From Paenibacillus dendritiformis (GTDB taxonomy: Bacteria; Bacillota; Bacilli; Paenibacillales; Paenibacillaceae): a stretch of DNA of 64,000 nucleotides. Location of the stretch: the NCBI RefSeq assembly GCF_021654795.1, contig NZ_AP025344.1, forward strand, positions 1,378,501 through 1,442,500, given 5' to 3'. Positions 45,065 to 53,418 of the stretch are shown here, piece after piece. The translations under genes and the position numbers were made by a program. Within the stretch, counting starts at the first letter, position 1. The number at the start of each line of letters is the position of its first letter. Under the pieces are notes generated by a model that was given only the letters and a program-made list of their open reading frames with translations, did not search any database and was not told the DNA's origin.

Positions 45065-46204
45065 ATGCGTACATCACGCTCACGCAGGCAGCAGGCCCGA
45101 ATTCATATGAATCATAAAATCCGAGGCAACGCCCGTCATCGAGGACGCATCGCAGGGTTCAATGATGGATTCCAGGAAGGCTATTTACGCGGGCGGGCGG
45201 ATGTCATCATGAAGATCCCGAGGGAGCCGATACCGATGCGGCCGCTCCATGTCTGCTATGTGACAACCGGCAAAGGATACCCTTATGCCCCGATGGATGA
45301 AGGCATGCGTAACACATGGCAAGAGCTGGTCAGCCAAGTGTCCGTATGCGGCCCCCGGGATGGCGTTGCCGCCGTGGCCGGGCAGCAGCGGCCCGATCTG
45401 GTTTTTGCCCTGGACGGCATGGAGCTTCCGGTAGAGCAAGTCGATGCCGTGCGGGAGCTTGGGATCCGGACGGCCCTATGGATTACGGATGATCCCTACT
45501 ATACCGATGTGATGAGCTCCATTGTGACTCATTATGATTATGTTTTCACTTTGGAAGCGAATAGCGTCGACTATTACCGGTCGATTGGGGCGAACGTGTA
45601 CTTTTTGCCGTTTGGCGTCTATCCCGGCCAGTTCCGGCCCCTTCGCAGCCCCGCGAAGGTGCGGAGGGAGATCAGCTTCATCGGTTCCGCTTATTGGAGC
45701 CGAATTGGGATGTTAGAGCCGATTTTGCCTGAACTGATGAAGCGAGGCTTGGTTCTGTCCGGCTTATGGTGGGATCGGATGCCCCGATATCCACAATACG
45801 CCCGCCAGATCGAACTCAATCGCTGGATGGATCCTTACGAGACGTCAGACACGTACAACGGAAGCAAAATTGTGATTAATATGCACCGCAGACATGACGA
45901 CGAAACAGTAAACCAAAACCGGATCAATATTTCGGCGGCTTCCCCGAATCCGCGCACATTCGAAATTTGCGCCTGCGCTACGCTGCAGCTTACCGACGTG
46001 CGATCGGATGTCTCCAAATTCTATACTCCGGGCCAAGAAATAGAGACCTATTCTTCTCCGCAAGAGATGCTTGCCAAGATAGACTACTATTTAAGTCACG
46101 AGCAAGAGCGGCGAGACATTGCGCTCCGCGCTTTGGCCCGGACGATGCGCGATCATACGTATGCTCACCGCTTGAACCAGGTGCTGACCACCATTTTCGG
46201 TTAG
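45065..46204 (+). CDS. CgeB-like glycosyltransferase (DUF3880 type)
   Basis: 379 residues from ATG 45065 behind AAAAGGAGCG. The frame is open further up, but without a site. The basic start (MRTSRSRRQQARIHMNHKIR) leads to FNDGFQEGYLRGRADVI, then a two-domain GT-B-type protein: LWITDDPYYTDVMSS in the N-terminal domain, and ISFIGSAYWSRIGMLE plus NPRTFEICACATLQLTD in the C-terminal domain. CgeB in B. subtilis helps form the outermost spore layer, so a similar role is likely. CATATGATG at 44963 is a weak candidate promoter -10. Confidence 0.85.
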   Translation: MRTSRSRRQQARIHMNHKIRGNARHRGRIAGFNDGFQEGYLRGRADVIMKIPREPIPMRPLHVCYVTTGKGYPYAPMDEGMRNTWQELVSQVSVCGPRDGVAAVAGQQRPDLVFALDGMELPVEQVDAVRELGIRTALWITDDPYYTDVMSSIVTHYDYVFTLEANSVDYYRSIGANVYFLPFGVYPGQFRPLRSPAKVRREISFIGSAYWSRIGMLEPILPELMKRGLVLSGLWWDRMPRYPQYARQIELNRWMDPYETSDTYNGSKIVINMHRRHDDETVNQNRINISAASPNPRTFEICACATLQLTDVRSDVSKFYTPGQEIETYSSPQEMLAKIDYYLSHEQERRDIALRALARTMRDHTYAHRLNQVLTTIFG

Positions 46205-46294
46205 AGCGGTATAATCGCAGGGCGATCTCATCCTGTGCCATTCCATTGCTCTGGAGGTGAAGGCATCCGTATCTTTAGGAGAACGGGCCGCGCA

Positions 46295-47812
46295 ATGAAA
46301 CCGACGATGATGTTATTTTCGCATCTATGCAACCAAGATTATATTACCGGAGCGGAGAAGCATCTGCTTTTTCTCGCTCAAGAATTAAGCGCCTGGTATG
46401 AATGCATGATGATTGTGCCCCAGGAAGGCCGATTATCCGCTCTTGCCCGGGCTGTCGGCATTCGCAGCGAGATTTTGCCCTGCCCGCTTATGTACTCTCT
46501 CCTCCGGCCGGAACCCGATCTGCGGGAGGAGTTGGAGCGTTGGAAGCGGGCTCCCGAATTCGGGGCTGTCGTCAACCTGCTGGAGCAAATGAAGCCCGAC
46601 CTTGTCTTGACGAATACGGCGGTCCACCCGCTTCCGGCCGCGGCAGCCACATCCCTGGGGATTCCCGCTCTGTGGGTCATCAATGAGACCATCGCCGACA
46701 ATCCGCATACCGCTCTGGCGGCTGGACTTATCAGCTCGCATGCGGACGGCATTATCGGCACGTCGGAGACGACGCTTCAACCGATTCGCCCGTGGGCGGT
46801 AGACACCCCGCTCTATCTGCTGCCTCCATCCTGGCGCCCGAATGCCCTTCAGCCCCGCTCCTGGTCCCGCTTCCGCCGCGGCAAAAGAAGAGGATTGAGG
46901 ATATCCCCCCGACATGTGTTGATCGGATATATATCGGCTGCCATCTATCCGGAAAAGGGGCTGGACCACTTTGTCCGGATGGCGCTGAAAGTGGCGGCTC
47001 AGCGGCCATCTGCCCGCTTCATCATCCTCGGAGAACCCGCCGATCACGGTTACTATGAAGCCTGCCTCGGCATGATTGCAAAATCTCCCTACGCCGGCCG
47101 CTTCCGGTTCATCCGGTTCGAGCCGTCGGTGGAGCATGTATACCCGGCGATGGATATTGTCGTAGTGCCCAGCTTGCTGCCGGAAGGGTTCGGGTTGACG
47201 GCTCTGGAAGGGATGATATTCGGCAAAGCGGTGCTCTCATACGCGTCGGGCGGCTTAGCCGAAATTCAAGCGGCAACGGGGAATTTCGCTTATTCGATTG
47301 AGACCGGGAATGAGGCGCGGTTGACCTGGGCCGTCCTTGAGATGACCCGCAGCCCTTCGGCATGGAAAATGGCGGGAATCCGCAACAGAAAGAACGCGGT
47401 TCGCGTGTACGGTCATGCCGTATTCCGCGAGCGATTGAAGAAGCTGCTGGTTAGCCATGTGCTGCACCATCGGGACAAATACCGGGTCCTGCAGGGGGAC
47501 ACTCCCGATGTGTTCATCGCGGATCCGGATAGCGGGACATTCCGGCGCGTGTCTCCCGGCATGCCGGAGCATGGACCGCTGCTCTCCCAGGCACGGCGGA
47601 TTCCCGCGGAGATCCTGCACGATATCGTTCCTTCCGCTGGGTCGCCCGACGATATTCGGGGGATGCCCTTAACCCGCCGCCCGCATCCGCGCGCAGGGGG
47701 GAGGACGAAGCGGCGCCTTCGCAGCCGCCATTGGCTGGGAAGGATGGGAGCCCGCGGACGGAACAGAAACTTCCGGCTCCGCCGGGGAAATAGGATGAGA
47801 AGAAAACGATAA
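46295..47812 (+). CDS. Glycosyltransferase, GT4 type, with Arg-rich C-terminus
   Basis: 505 residues. The ATG at 46295 has AGGAG about 11 bases upstream. An in-frame GTG at 46235 and a non-ATG start near the stronger GGAGGTGA at 46252 cannot be excluded. It is a GT-B-fold protein: N-terminal FSHLCNQDYITGAEKHLLFL, C-terminal IYPEKGLDHFVRMAL and PSLLPEGFGLTALEGMIFG (donor site). After residue 400 an extra tail ends in a long basic stretch (GRTKRRLRSRHWLGRMGARG), the mirror image of the basic N-termini of its neighbours. It is the last glycosyltransferase of the island. Confidence 0.84.
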   Translation: MKPTMMLFSHLCNQDYITGAEKHLLFLAQELSAWYECMMIVPQEGRLSALARAVGIRSEILPCPLMYSLLRPEPDLREELERWKRAPEFGAVVNLLEQMKPDLVLTNTAVHPLPAAAATSLGIPALWVINETIADNPHTALAAGLISSHADGIIGTSETTLQPIRPWAVDTPLYLLPPSWRPNALQPRSWSRFRRGKRRGLRISPRHVLIGYISAAIYPEKGLDHFVRMALKVAAQRPSARFIILGEPADHGYYEACLGMIAKSPYAGRFRFIRFEPSVEHVYPAMDIVVVPSLLPEGFGLTALEGMIFGKAVLSYASGGLAEIQAATGNFAYSIETGNEARLTWAVLEMTRSPSAWKMAGIRNRKNAVRVYGHAVFRERLKKLLVSHVLHHRDKYRVLQGDTPDVFIADPDSGTFRRVSPGMPEHGPLLSQARRIPAEILHDIVPSAGSPDDIRGMPLTRRPHPRAGGRTKRRLRSRHWLGRMGARGRNRNFRLRRGNRMRRKR

Positions 47813-47961
47813 ACGTTCACAAAATAGACATATTTTTTTAAGTTTCGTTTCATTTCCGTTTAATCTTGTTTTAGAAATGCCGGCTTATGATCGGGAAGAC
47901 AGACTGTGGCGCGCCGCCCCGGGCGGTGCGCCGCTATCGCAAAGGAAACGGGAGGTCTACG

Positions 47962-49032
47962 ATGTTAGAAGTGAACAACGTCAGCAAATGGTATGACGAA
48001 CGCCGGGGCGTGGAGAATCTTCAGTTCGCCATCGAGCAAGGCGAGATTGTCGGCTTCCTGGGGCCCAACGGGGCAGGCAAGACGACGACGATGCGCATGA
48101 TTACCGGGTACTTGAACCCGACTCGCGGAAGCATCTCGATCGGCGGCTTGACGATGGCGGAGCACGGGGCTCGGGCGAGAAGCAAAATCGGCTATTTGCC
48201 CGAAACCCCGCCCCTCTATCCCGACATGTCGGTAAAGGCGTATTTATCCTTTATCGCGGATCTGCGAGGGGTACCTGCAAGGGAGCAGAGGCAGCGCATC
48301 GCGGAAATGCTGGACAAGCTGGGGCTGCGCGGAAGAGAAAAGCAGATGATTCGCAGCTTGTCCAAAGGGTACAAGCAGCGGCTGGGCTTGGCGCAAGCCA
48401 TTATCCACAAGCCCGATCTGCTCGTGCTGGACGAGCCGACGTCCGGACTCGATCCAAATCAGATTATTGAGATACGCGAGCTGATCCGTGAATTGGGAGA
48501 GCAGCATACCGTTCTGCTCAGCACTCATATTTTGCCTGAGGTGAATACGTTGTGCAATCGGGTTCTCATCATCCATCAGGGCCGTCTTGTGCTGGACGAA
48601 CGGCAGGATCGGCTGGGTGCGGTGATGGGACAAGCGTCATCGCTGCAGTTGGAGGTAAAGGGCCAAGAGTCTGACATCATTTCAATTTTGACAGCCCTTC
48701 CGGAGGTCGCGTCTGTTGATGTCCTTCGAGAGGATAAAGAGCCTGCCGGCGGGAACACAACGGAGGAGACGCAAGCGAATGGCAGCGTCGAGCCTGGACC
48801 CGGCCCCGGCGTGCAATCCGGGAGCATAGCTGCGGCGGAGGAGCCGGATTCCGGCCTCCCGATCGTCGCGCTTCGGGTCACCCCGATCGAACAGGCGGAT
48901 GCGCGGGAGTCTATTTTTTTCGCGCTTGCGAAGGCGGGATTTCCGATTCTCGAGATGAGGCGCGACGCCACCAGCTTGGAGGACGTGTTTATTCGGCTTA
49001 CGACCGAGGAGGAGGTGCAGCAGGATGCGTAG
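47962..49032 (+). CDS. ABC transporter ATPase, GldA type
   Basis: 356 residues from ATG 47962 behind AACGGGAGG. Walker A is GPNGAGKTTT, the signature LSKGYKQR and Walker B LLVLDEPTSGLD. A C-terminal regulatory part of about 120 residues holds a Gly/Pro/Glu-rich linker. It heads a four-gene operon (ATPase, permease, GldG-type, DUF4340) seen in many Firmicutes. The exported substrate is unknown. The Gld name reflects family similarity, not gliding. Confidence 0.9.
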   Translation: MLEVNNVSKWYDERRGVENLQFAIEQGEIVGFLGPNGAGKTTTMRMITGYLNPTRGSISIGGLTMAEHGARARSKIGYLPETPPLYPDMSVKAYLSFIADLRGVPAREQRQRIAEMLDKLGLRGREKQMIRSLSKGYKQRLGLAQAIIHKPDLLVLDEPTSGLDPNQIIEIRELIRELGEQHTVLLSTHILPEVNTLCNRVLIIHQGRLVLDERQDRLGAVMGQASSLQLEVKGQESDIISILTALPEVASVDVLREDKEPAGGNTTEETQANGSVEPGPGPGVQSGSIAAAEEPDSGLPIVALRVTPIEQADARESIFFALAKAGFPILEMRRDATSLEDVFIRLTTEEEVQQDA

Positions 49033-49738
49033 ATTTCGAGCGATCTACCGGAAGGAGCTGCAAGCTTATTTTACCTCGCCGGCCTCTTATGTGGCGTTTG
49101 CCGTCTATGTGCTTATTTCCAGCATGATGTTTTATTTGAATTTCGTCATGTTCCAGCCCAGCATCATTGATTTCCGGCTTGTCTCGGGCAACGCGGTCTT
49201 CATGTATGTGTTCGTTATACCGCTGTTGACGATGCGCTTGCTGGCGGACGAATTCCGCCAAGGCACGGATGAGCTGCTATTCACCTCGCCGGCCCGGTTG
49301 AGCCATATTGTGCTTGGCAAATATGCGGCGGCTCTCGTCGTCATGGTGCTGCTCGTCTGTCTTAGTCTGCTGTACCCGCTTATCATGTCCTTTTTCGGCC
49401 CCCTGGATTGGCCGGTGCTGCTTACTTCGGTTCTCGGGATGCTGCTGCTCAGCGCAACGATGGCTGCCGTCGGCTTGTTCGCCTCGACTCTGTCCCAGCA
49501 CCAGATGGTGGCGGCGATTGCGGGCGTAGTCATGCTGCTAGCCTTCTGGCTGCTCGATATGCCCGCATCCACCTCTCCGGAATGGGGAAGCTGGCTTGCG
49601 CCATTCGCCATGAATCTGCGATTGGAGTCGTTCATGAAAGGCGTAATCAACGGGGCTGACATTCTCTTTTTCTTGACGCTGTCGGCCGTATTCCTCGTGC
49701 TGAGCATTCAAGTGTTGGACAGAAAGCGGTGGAGGTAA
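49025..49738 (+). CDS. ABC-2 type permease, GldF-like
   Basis: 237 residues, six hydrophobic segments (about 20-42, 58-80, 100-125, 135-160, 166-186 and 205-230), the usual layout of an ABC-2 permease. The motif LTMRLLADEFRQGTDELLFTSP after the second segment is typical of this family. It overlaps the ATPase gene by eight bases and is followed by the next gene after one base. Confidence 0.88.
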   Translation: MRRFRAIYRKELQAYFTSPASYVAFAVYVLISSMMFYLNFVMFQPSIIDFRLVSGNAVFMYVFVIPLLTMRLLADEFRQGTDELLFTSPARLSHIVLGKYAAALVVMVLLVCLSLLYPLIMSFFGPLDWPVLLTSVLGMLLLSATMAAVGLFASTLSQHQMVAAIAGVVMLLAFWLLDMPASTSPEWGSWLAPFAMNLRLESFMKGVINGADILFFLTLSAVFLVLSIQVLDRKRWR

Positions 49739-49739
49739 C

Positions 49740-51128
49740 ATGAAGATGAAAACATGGCTGCGTCGTGGAAATGCGGCAATTATCTCGGCCGCGGTAATAG
49801 GAATTTTCGTACTGCTTACTTATATATTCCAGTCCTTCCCGGGATGGCAGTGGGACGTGACGAAGAACAAATCCTTCACGCTGTCGGAGCAGACGCTCTC
49901 GGCGCTGGCTTCCGTCGAGAAGCCGATCGCGATCAAGCTGTTCACCACCCCGAACGATGATGAAGTGCTGGTTCGCGAGGTTGCGGACATGGCGGAGGAA
50001 TATGCCAAGCGCAACCGCCATATTTCGTTCAAGCGGTATGATCTGTTGAAGGAGCCTTCGCTGGCGGAGCAGTATAAGCTGACGGCAAGCTCGATTGTAT
50101 TCGAGCAGGGAAGCCAGCGCAAAACAGTTGGCTTATTTGAAATGTTCCAAGCCGGACAGGGGTATTCTTATCAATTCAGCGGCGAGGAAAAAATGACGCA
50201 GGCGCTGCGAAGCCTTGCCTCTGACAAAAAAACAAAGGCTTACGTTCTAAGCGGGCATCAGGAAATGACGATGGCGCAAATGAATGTGCTGCGAACCAGC
50301 TTGCAGGAGGATAATGTGGAGCTTGAGGAGCTGAACCTGCTGCAGAAGGGCAGCGTGCCGGAGGATGCCGATCTCGTGATGCTAGTCGGCATGAAGCAGG
50401 ATGTGAGCGATAAGGAAGCGGAACTCCTCCAGAAGTATGTAGAAGGGACAGGAAAGCTGTACATTGCGCTTGGCTTCGATGAAAAGATGGCCACGGAATG
50501 GCCGAATATTCATCGGCTGCTGAAGTCGCTCGGCGTAGAAAGCACGAACTCGGTCGCTGTCGAGCCGTCCGAAGGCTTGCTGTATGATCCGTTCACGATC
50601 ATGCCGGATTATAACGAGCATGAAATGACAGAGAAGCTTATCCAGTACCGCATGATGATGACCTTGTCGTTAAGCATTCCGCTCAAGATCGGAGAGAACG
50701 ATGCGTTCGAGGCGCGAGAAATATTGCACACGACTGACAAGGCCTATGGAGAAACGGATATCCCGCGCTTGGTCCAAGAAGGAAGCGAACGGGACGACAA
50801 GGATATCCCGGGTCCGCTGACACTCGGGGCGGTCGTCAAGTCGAAGGACGGGCAGCCAAAAGCTGTTGTCATCGGCGGTTCGAGCTATATGGCGGATGCT
50901 TATATTTATACCCAGGGCAACCGGGACTTCGCGCTGAACAGTATTCACTGGCTCGAGGAGAATCAGGATCAGGTTACGATTCGGCCCCGCGAAAAGGCCG
51001 CCTACCAGCTAGCGTATTTGACGCCGGCTCAAGGTAAAACGATTTTATGGGTGACCGTGATCGGATTCCCGGCCGTGCTGCTCCTGATTGGAGCGGGACT
51101 GTGGTGGAGAAGGAGACATGCGTCATGA
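49740..51128 (+). CDS. GldG-family ABC transporter auxiliary protein
   Basis: 462 residues with one membrane segment near each end (about 12-34 and 432-455) and a large extracytoplasmic middle. It carries the family start WDVTKNKSFTLSEQTLSAL, a sign of the GldG/DUF4350-like group. Role: accessory to the permease, perhaps handling a cell-surface substrate. It overlaps the next gene by four bases. Confidence 0.85.
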   Translation: MKMKTWLRRGNAAIISAAVIGIFVLLTYIFQSFPGWQWDVTKNKSFTLSEQTLSALASVEKPIAIKLFTTPNDDEVLVREVADMAEEYAKRNRHISFKRYDLLKEPSLAEQYKLTASSIVFEQGSQRKTVGLFEMFQAGQGYSYQFSGEEKMTQALRSLASDKKTKAYVLSGHQEMTMAQMNVLRTSLQEDNVELEELNLLQKGSVPEDADLVMLVGMKQDVSDKEAELLQKYVEGTGKLYIALGFDEKMATEWPNIHRLLKSLGVESTNSVAVEPSEGLLYDPFTIMPDYNEHEMTEKLIQYRMMMTLSLSIPLKIGENDAFEAREILHTTDKAYGETDIPRLVQEGSERDDKDIPGPLTLGAVVKSKDGQPKAVVIGGSSYMADAYIYTQGNRDFALNSIHWLEENQDQVTIRPREKAAYQLAYLTPAQGKTILWVTVIGFPAVLLLIGAGLWWRRRHAS

Positions 51129-52114
51129 AAAAGCTGATGCCGGCTGCTCTGCTGGTTATTGTTTTCGGCATACTGTATTGGTATGCATCGTCGAATCATT
51201 TTTTTCTCGAGACCGGCAAGGAAGCGGAATCTGCGCCTGTCCTCGTGAAGGCGGAGGCGGAACAAGTGAACGCCATTGAATTGGATGCCGGCGGGAAAAA
51301 GCTGAAGCTGGTTAAGGTAAAGGAAGATTGGAAGGTGCAGGGGAACGAGGATTATCCGGTAAGCTCTTATGCGGCGGCCGATTGGATTTCGACGTTTACC
51401 GGGGTAACGGGGCAAGCCGTGGTGGAAGAGGATGCCGAAGACTTGGCGAAATACGGCCTGGATCATCCCGCTGCCGTCTACTCCATTTCAGAAGGAGGGA
51501 ATGTCCGCCGGATTGAGGTCGGAGGGAACACCCCGGTTCCCGGAACGGTCTACGCCCGGATCGCTGGAGCAAAGACAGTCTTTCAAGTAGCCGAATCCGA
51601 GTTGTCGGGCCTGAAGCGCTCTCTCTTTGATTTCTCCCGGAAAGAACCGTTGACATTCGCACTGGAGGAAGTCCGGGAATTCAAGTGGACAGGGGACGGG
51701 CAGACCTTCGATCTGAGAAGAGACACCAAAAAGGATTCTTCGGCAGATGAAGGGGAGAATTGGAGCTTGAATGGCGAGAAGTTAACGCAAGAAAAAGCAA
51801 CCTCGCTTCTCAATGCCTTCCGTTTCCTGAACACAGATCGCGAGCCGGAACGCGCCGATGCCCTGACGGGATCCGGGGCAAAGCCGGATTGGACGCTCAC
51901 GATTACCCTGCAGCCGGAAGCCGTTGACCCGGGAGAGGCGCAAGAAAAAGCGGTCACGAAGCGATATGGCGGGTATATGAAGGAGGAGCATATGTGGATC
52001 ATCCCGGATGGCGAAGGATGGGCCTATCCGGTCGAGGAGTCATCCTTCCAGGAAGCGGTTCAGACGTGGCAGGATGTGGAGAAGCGCGAAGAATCTGAAT
52101 CCGCTCAGAAGTAA
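51125..52114 (+). CDS. DUF4340-domain protein
   Basis: 329 residues from ATG 51125, overlapping the previous stop (ATGA). One N-terminal membrane segment (LMPAALLVIVFGILYWYASS), then two repeated beta-rich modules typical of DUF4340 (VNAIELDAGGKKLKLVKVK with DWKVQGNEDYPV; later ELSGLKRSLFDF). Always found with GldG-type transporters. No enzymatic motif is seen. It ends 6 bases before a terminator. Confidence 0.85.
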   Translation: MKKLMPAALLVIVFGILYWYASSNHFFLETGKEAESAPVLVKAEAEQVNAIELDAGGKKLKLVKVKEDWKVQGNEDYPVSSYAAADWISTFTGVTGQAVVEEDAEDLAKYGLDHPAAVYSISEGGNVRRIEVGGNTPVPGTVYARIAGAKTVFQVAESELSGLKRSLFDFSRKEPLTFALEEVREFKWTGDGQTFDLRRDTKKDSSADEGENWSLNGEKLTQEKATSLLNAFRFLNTDREPERADALTGSGAKPDWTLTITLQPEAVDPGEAQEKAVTKRYGGYMKEEHMWIIPDGEGWAYPVEESSFQEAVQTWQDVEKREESESAQK

Positions 52115-52120
52115 AAAATC

Positions 52121-52157
52121 AGACACGGCTGCCGTTCGCGGGAAGCCGTGTCTTTTT
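52121..52157 (+). terminator. Rho-independent terminator of the Gld-type operon
   Basis: A 10-base stem AGACACGGCT / AGCCGTGTCT with a 13-base loop and five Ts. It lies between the convergent Gld-type operon and fabH. Confidence 0.88.
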
Positions 52158-52164
52158 ATTGCTC

Positions 52165-53166
52165 TCAACGCAATTCTGGCCAGCGAAGCAGAAGCGCCGC
52201 CTGAGAGAAGCCTCCTCCGAACCCATACAGCAGCGTCGTATCCCCTGGCTTCAGCTTCCCCTCGCCCAGAGCGAGGGAGATGGCCAGCGGAATGCTTGCC
52301 GCCGATGTGTTGCCATAGCAGGCGACGCTCGTTAACGTCCGTTCCATGGGAATGCCGCTTCGTTCGCTAATCGCTTCAATCATGCGCAGGTTGGCGCTGT
52401 GCGGAATGAACCAGTCCACCGCATCCGAATTCCATTGCAGCGCGGACAAGATGTTTCCGATGCCGAGAGGGATTTGCTGCAGCGCCCATTTATAGAGTAC
52501 GCGGCCGTTTTGCACCAATTTCCCATCCTCTCTAAGCTCCACATCTCCAATCCGATCGGCGGTGGCCCGACGGTATAAGACCGCATCGGTGTCTCCCGTC
52601 GTGTCCGACAAAGAGGCGATAAAGCTGTCTCTGCGCTCATCCGCCTCGAGCAGCATCGCTCCGGCGCCATCGCCGAACAGGATGCAGGTGCTCCGATCGG
52701 CGTAGTCTACGGTCTTGCTCAATACCTCGGTTCCGATAACGAGTACGCGTTGATGCAGGCCCGCTTCGATTAAGCCAATCCCTAACTGAAGTCCGCTGAC
52801 GAAGCCAGCGCACGCATTGGAAATATCGAGAGCCAGCGCATTATCCATTCCGAGCCGAGCTTGGACAAGAGCCGCGGTATTCGGGAAAAAAGCATCCGGA
52901 GTGGACGTGGCCACCAATACGGCATCCACCTGCCGCAGGTCAACTCCGTGGCGCTCCGCCAGATCATGGGCCGCCTTCACCGCCAGATCGGAGGCGTAGG
53001 TGTCCGGATCGGCAATCCGGCGTTCCTTCATCCCGGTCCGGCTCACGATCCATTCATCATTGGTGTCCACCATCGCAGCCAGATCGTCATTGGTCAAGCG
53101 GCGCTCGGGGACAAAAGATCCAAAAGCGGTAATGCGGGCTTTCGTACGCAAACGTGTTATTGGCAT
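52165..53166 (-). CDS. fabH: Beta-ketoacyl-ACP synthase III (FabH)
   Basis: Starts fatty acid chains by condensing an acyl-CoA with malonyl-ACP. 333 residues. The catalytic Cys119 lies in SNACAGFVSGL, the His in WFIPHSANLRMIEA and the Asn in YGNTSAASIPLAI. The loop DEWIVSRTGMKERRIA is also typical. It starts at ATG 53166 behind CGGAGGG. A FapR operator overlaps its promoter. It stands alone, unlike many Bacillus fabHA-fabF pairs, and may be a second copy. Confidence 0.95.
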   Translation of the reverse strand: MPITRLRTKARITAFGSFVPERRLTNDDLAAMVDTNDEWIVSRTGMKERRIADPDTYASDLAVKAAHDLAERHGVDLRQVDAVLVATSTPDAFFPNTAALVQARLGMDNALALDISNACAGFVSGLQLGIGLIEAGLHQRVLVIGTEVLSKTVDYADRSTCILFGDGAGAMLLEADERRDSFIASLSDTTGDTDAVLYRRATADRIGDVELREDGKLVQNGRVLYKWALQQIPLGIGNILSALQWNSDAVDWFIPHSANLRMIEAISERSGIPMERTLTSVACYGNTSAASIPLAISLALGEGKLKPGDTTLLYGFGGGFSQAALLLRWPELR

Positions 53167-53190
53167 TGGTTTCCCTCCGGTATGCGAATA

Positions 53191-53207
53191 TTAGTACCTG
53201 GTACTAA
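53191..53207 (-). promoter_or_regulatory. FapR operator
   Basis: TTAGTACCTGGTACTAA, identical to the core of the FapR consensus. It lies just downstream of the fabH -10 box, where FapR would block transcription unless malonyl-CoA is present. Confidence 0.88.
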
Positions 53208-53236
53208 ATAATACTGCTCCGATGCTCCCTTGTCAA
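53208..53236 (-). promoter_or_regulatory. Sigma-A promoter of fabH
   Basis: TTGACA and TATTAT on the minus strand with a 17-base spacer, immediately followed by the FapR operator. Confidence 0.9.
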
Positions 53237-53341
53237 CGAAAAGGTATGCCGGTATCCGGGCACCGATATGAAAGGGATCTTGCCTTGCTGCGGAAATTTA
53301 CAAAGCGGAGAAAGGAGTGGCAGGGACGGTAAAACCTATCG

Positions 53342-53370
53342 GGATAACATCCCGGCCTGGGCGCATGCTA
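53342..53370 (+). promoter_or_regulatory. Sigma-G-like promoter of the YhcN-type lipoprotein
   Basis: GGATA and CATGCTA with a 17-base spacer, fitting GNATR and CATNNTA. It lies about 50 bases before the start codon, and forespore control is known for yhcN in B. subtilis. Confidence 0.5.
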
Positions 53371-53418
53371 AGTGTGGTGATAATCCACTTGAAATCATCT
53401 ACACAAGGAGGAAAAGCG

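Noticed and set aside
49025..51128. Gliding-motility machinery
   Set aside because: Only the GldA/F/G-type transporter families are present. These are widespread in non-gliding Firmicutes, so the name reflects family similarity only.
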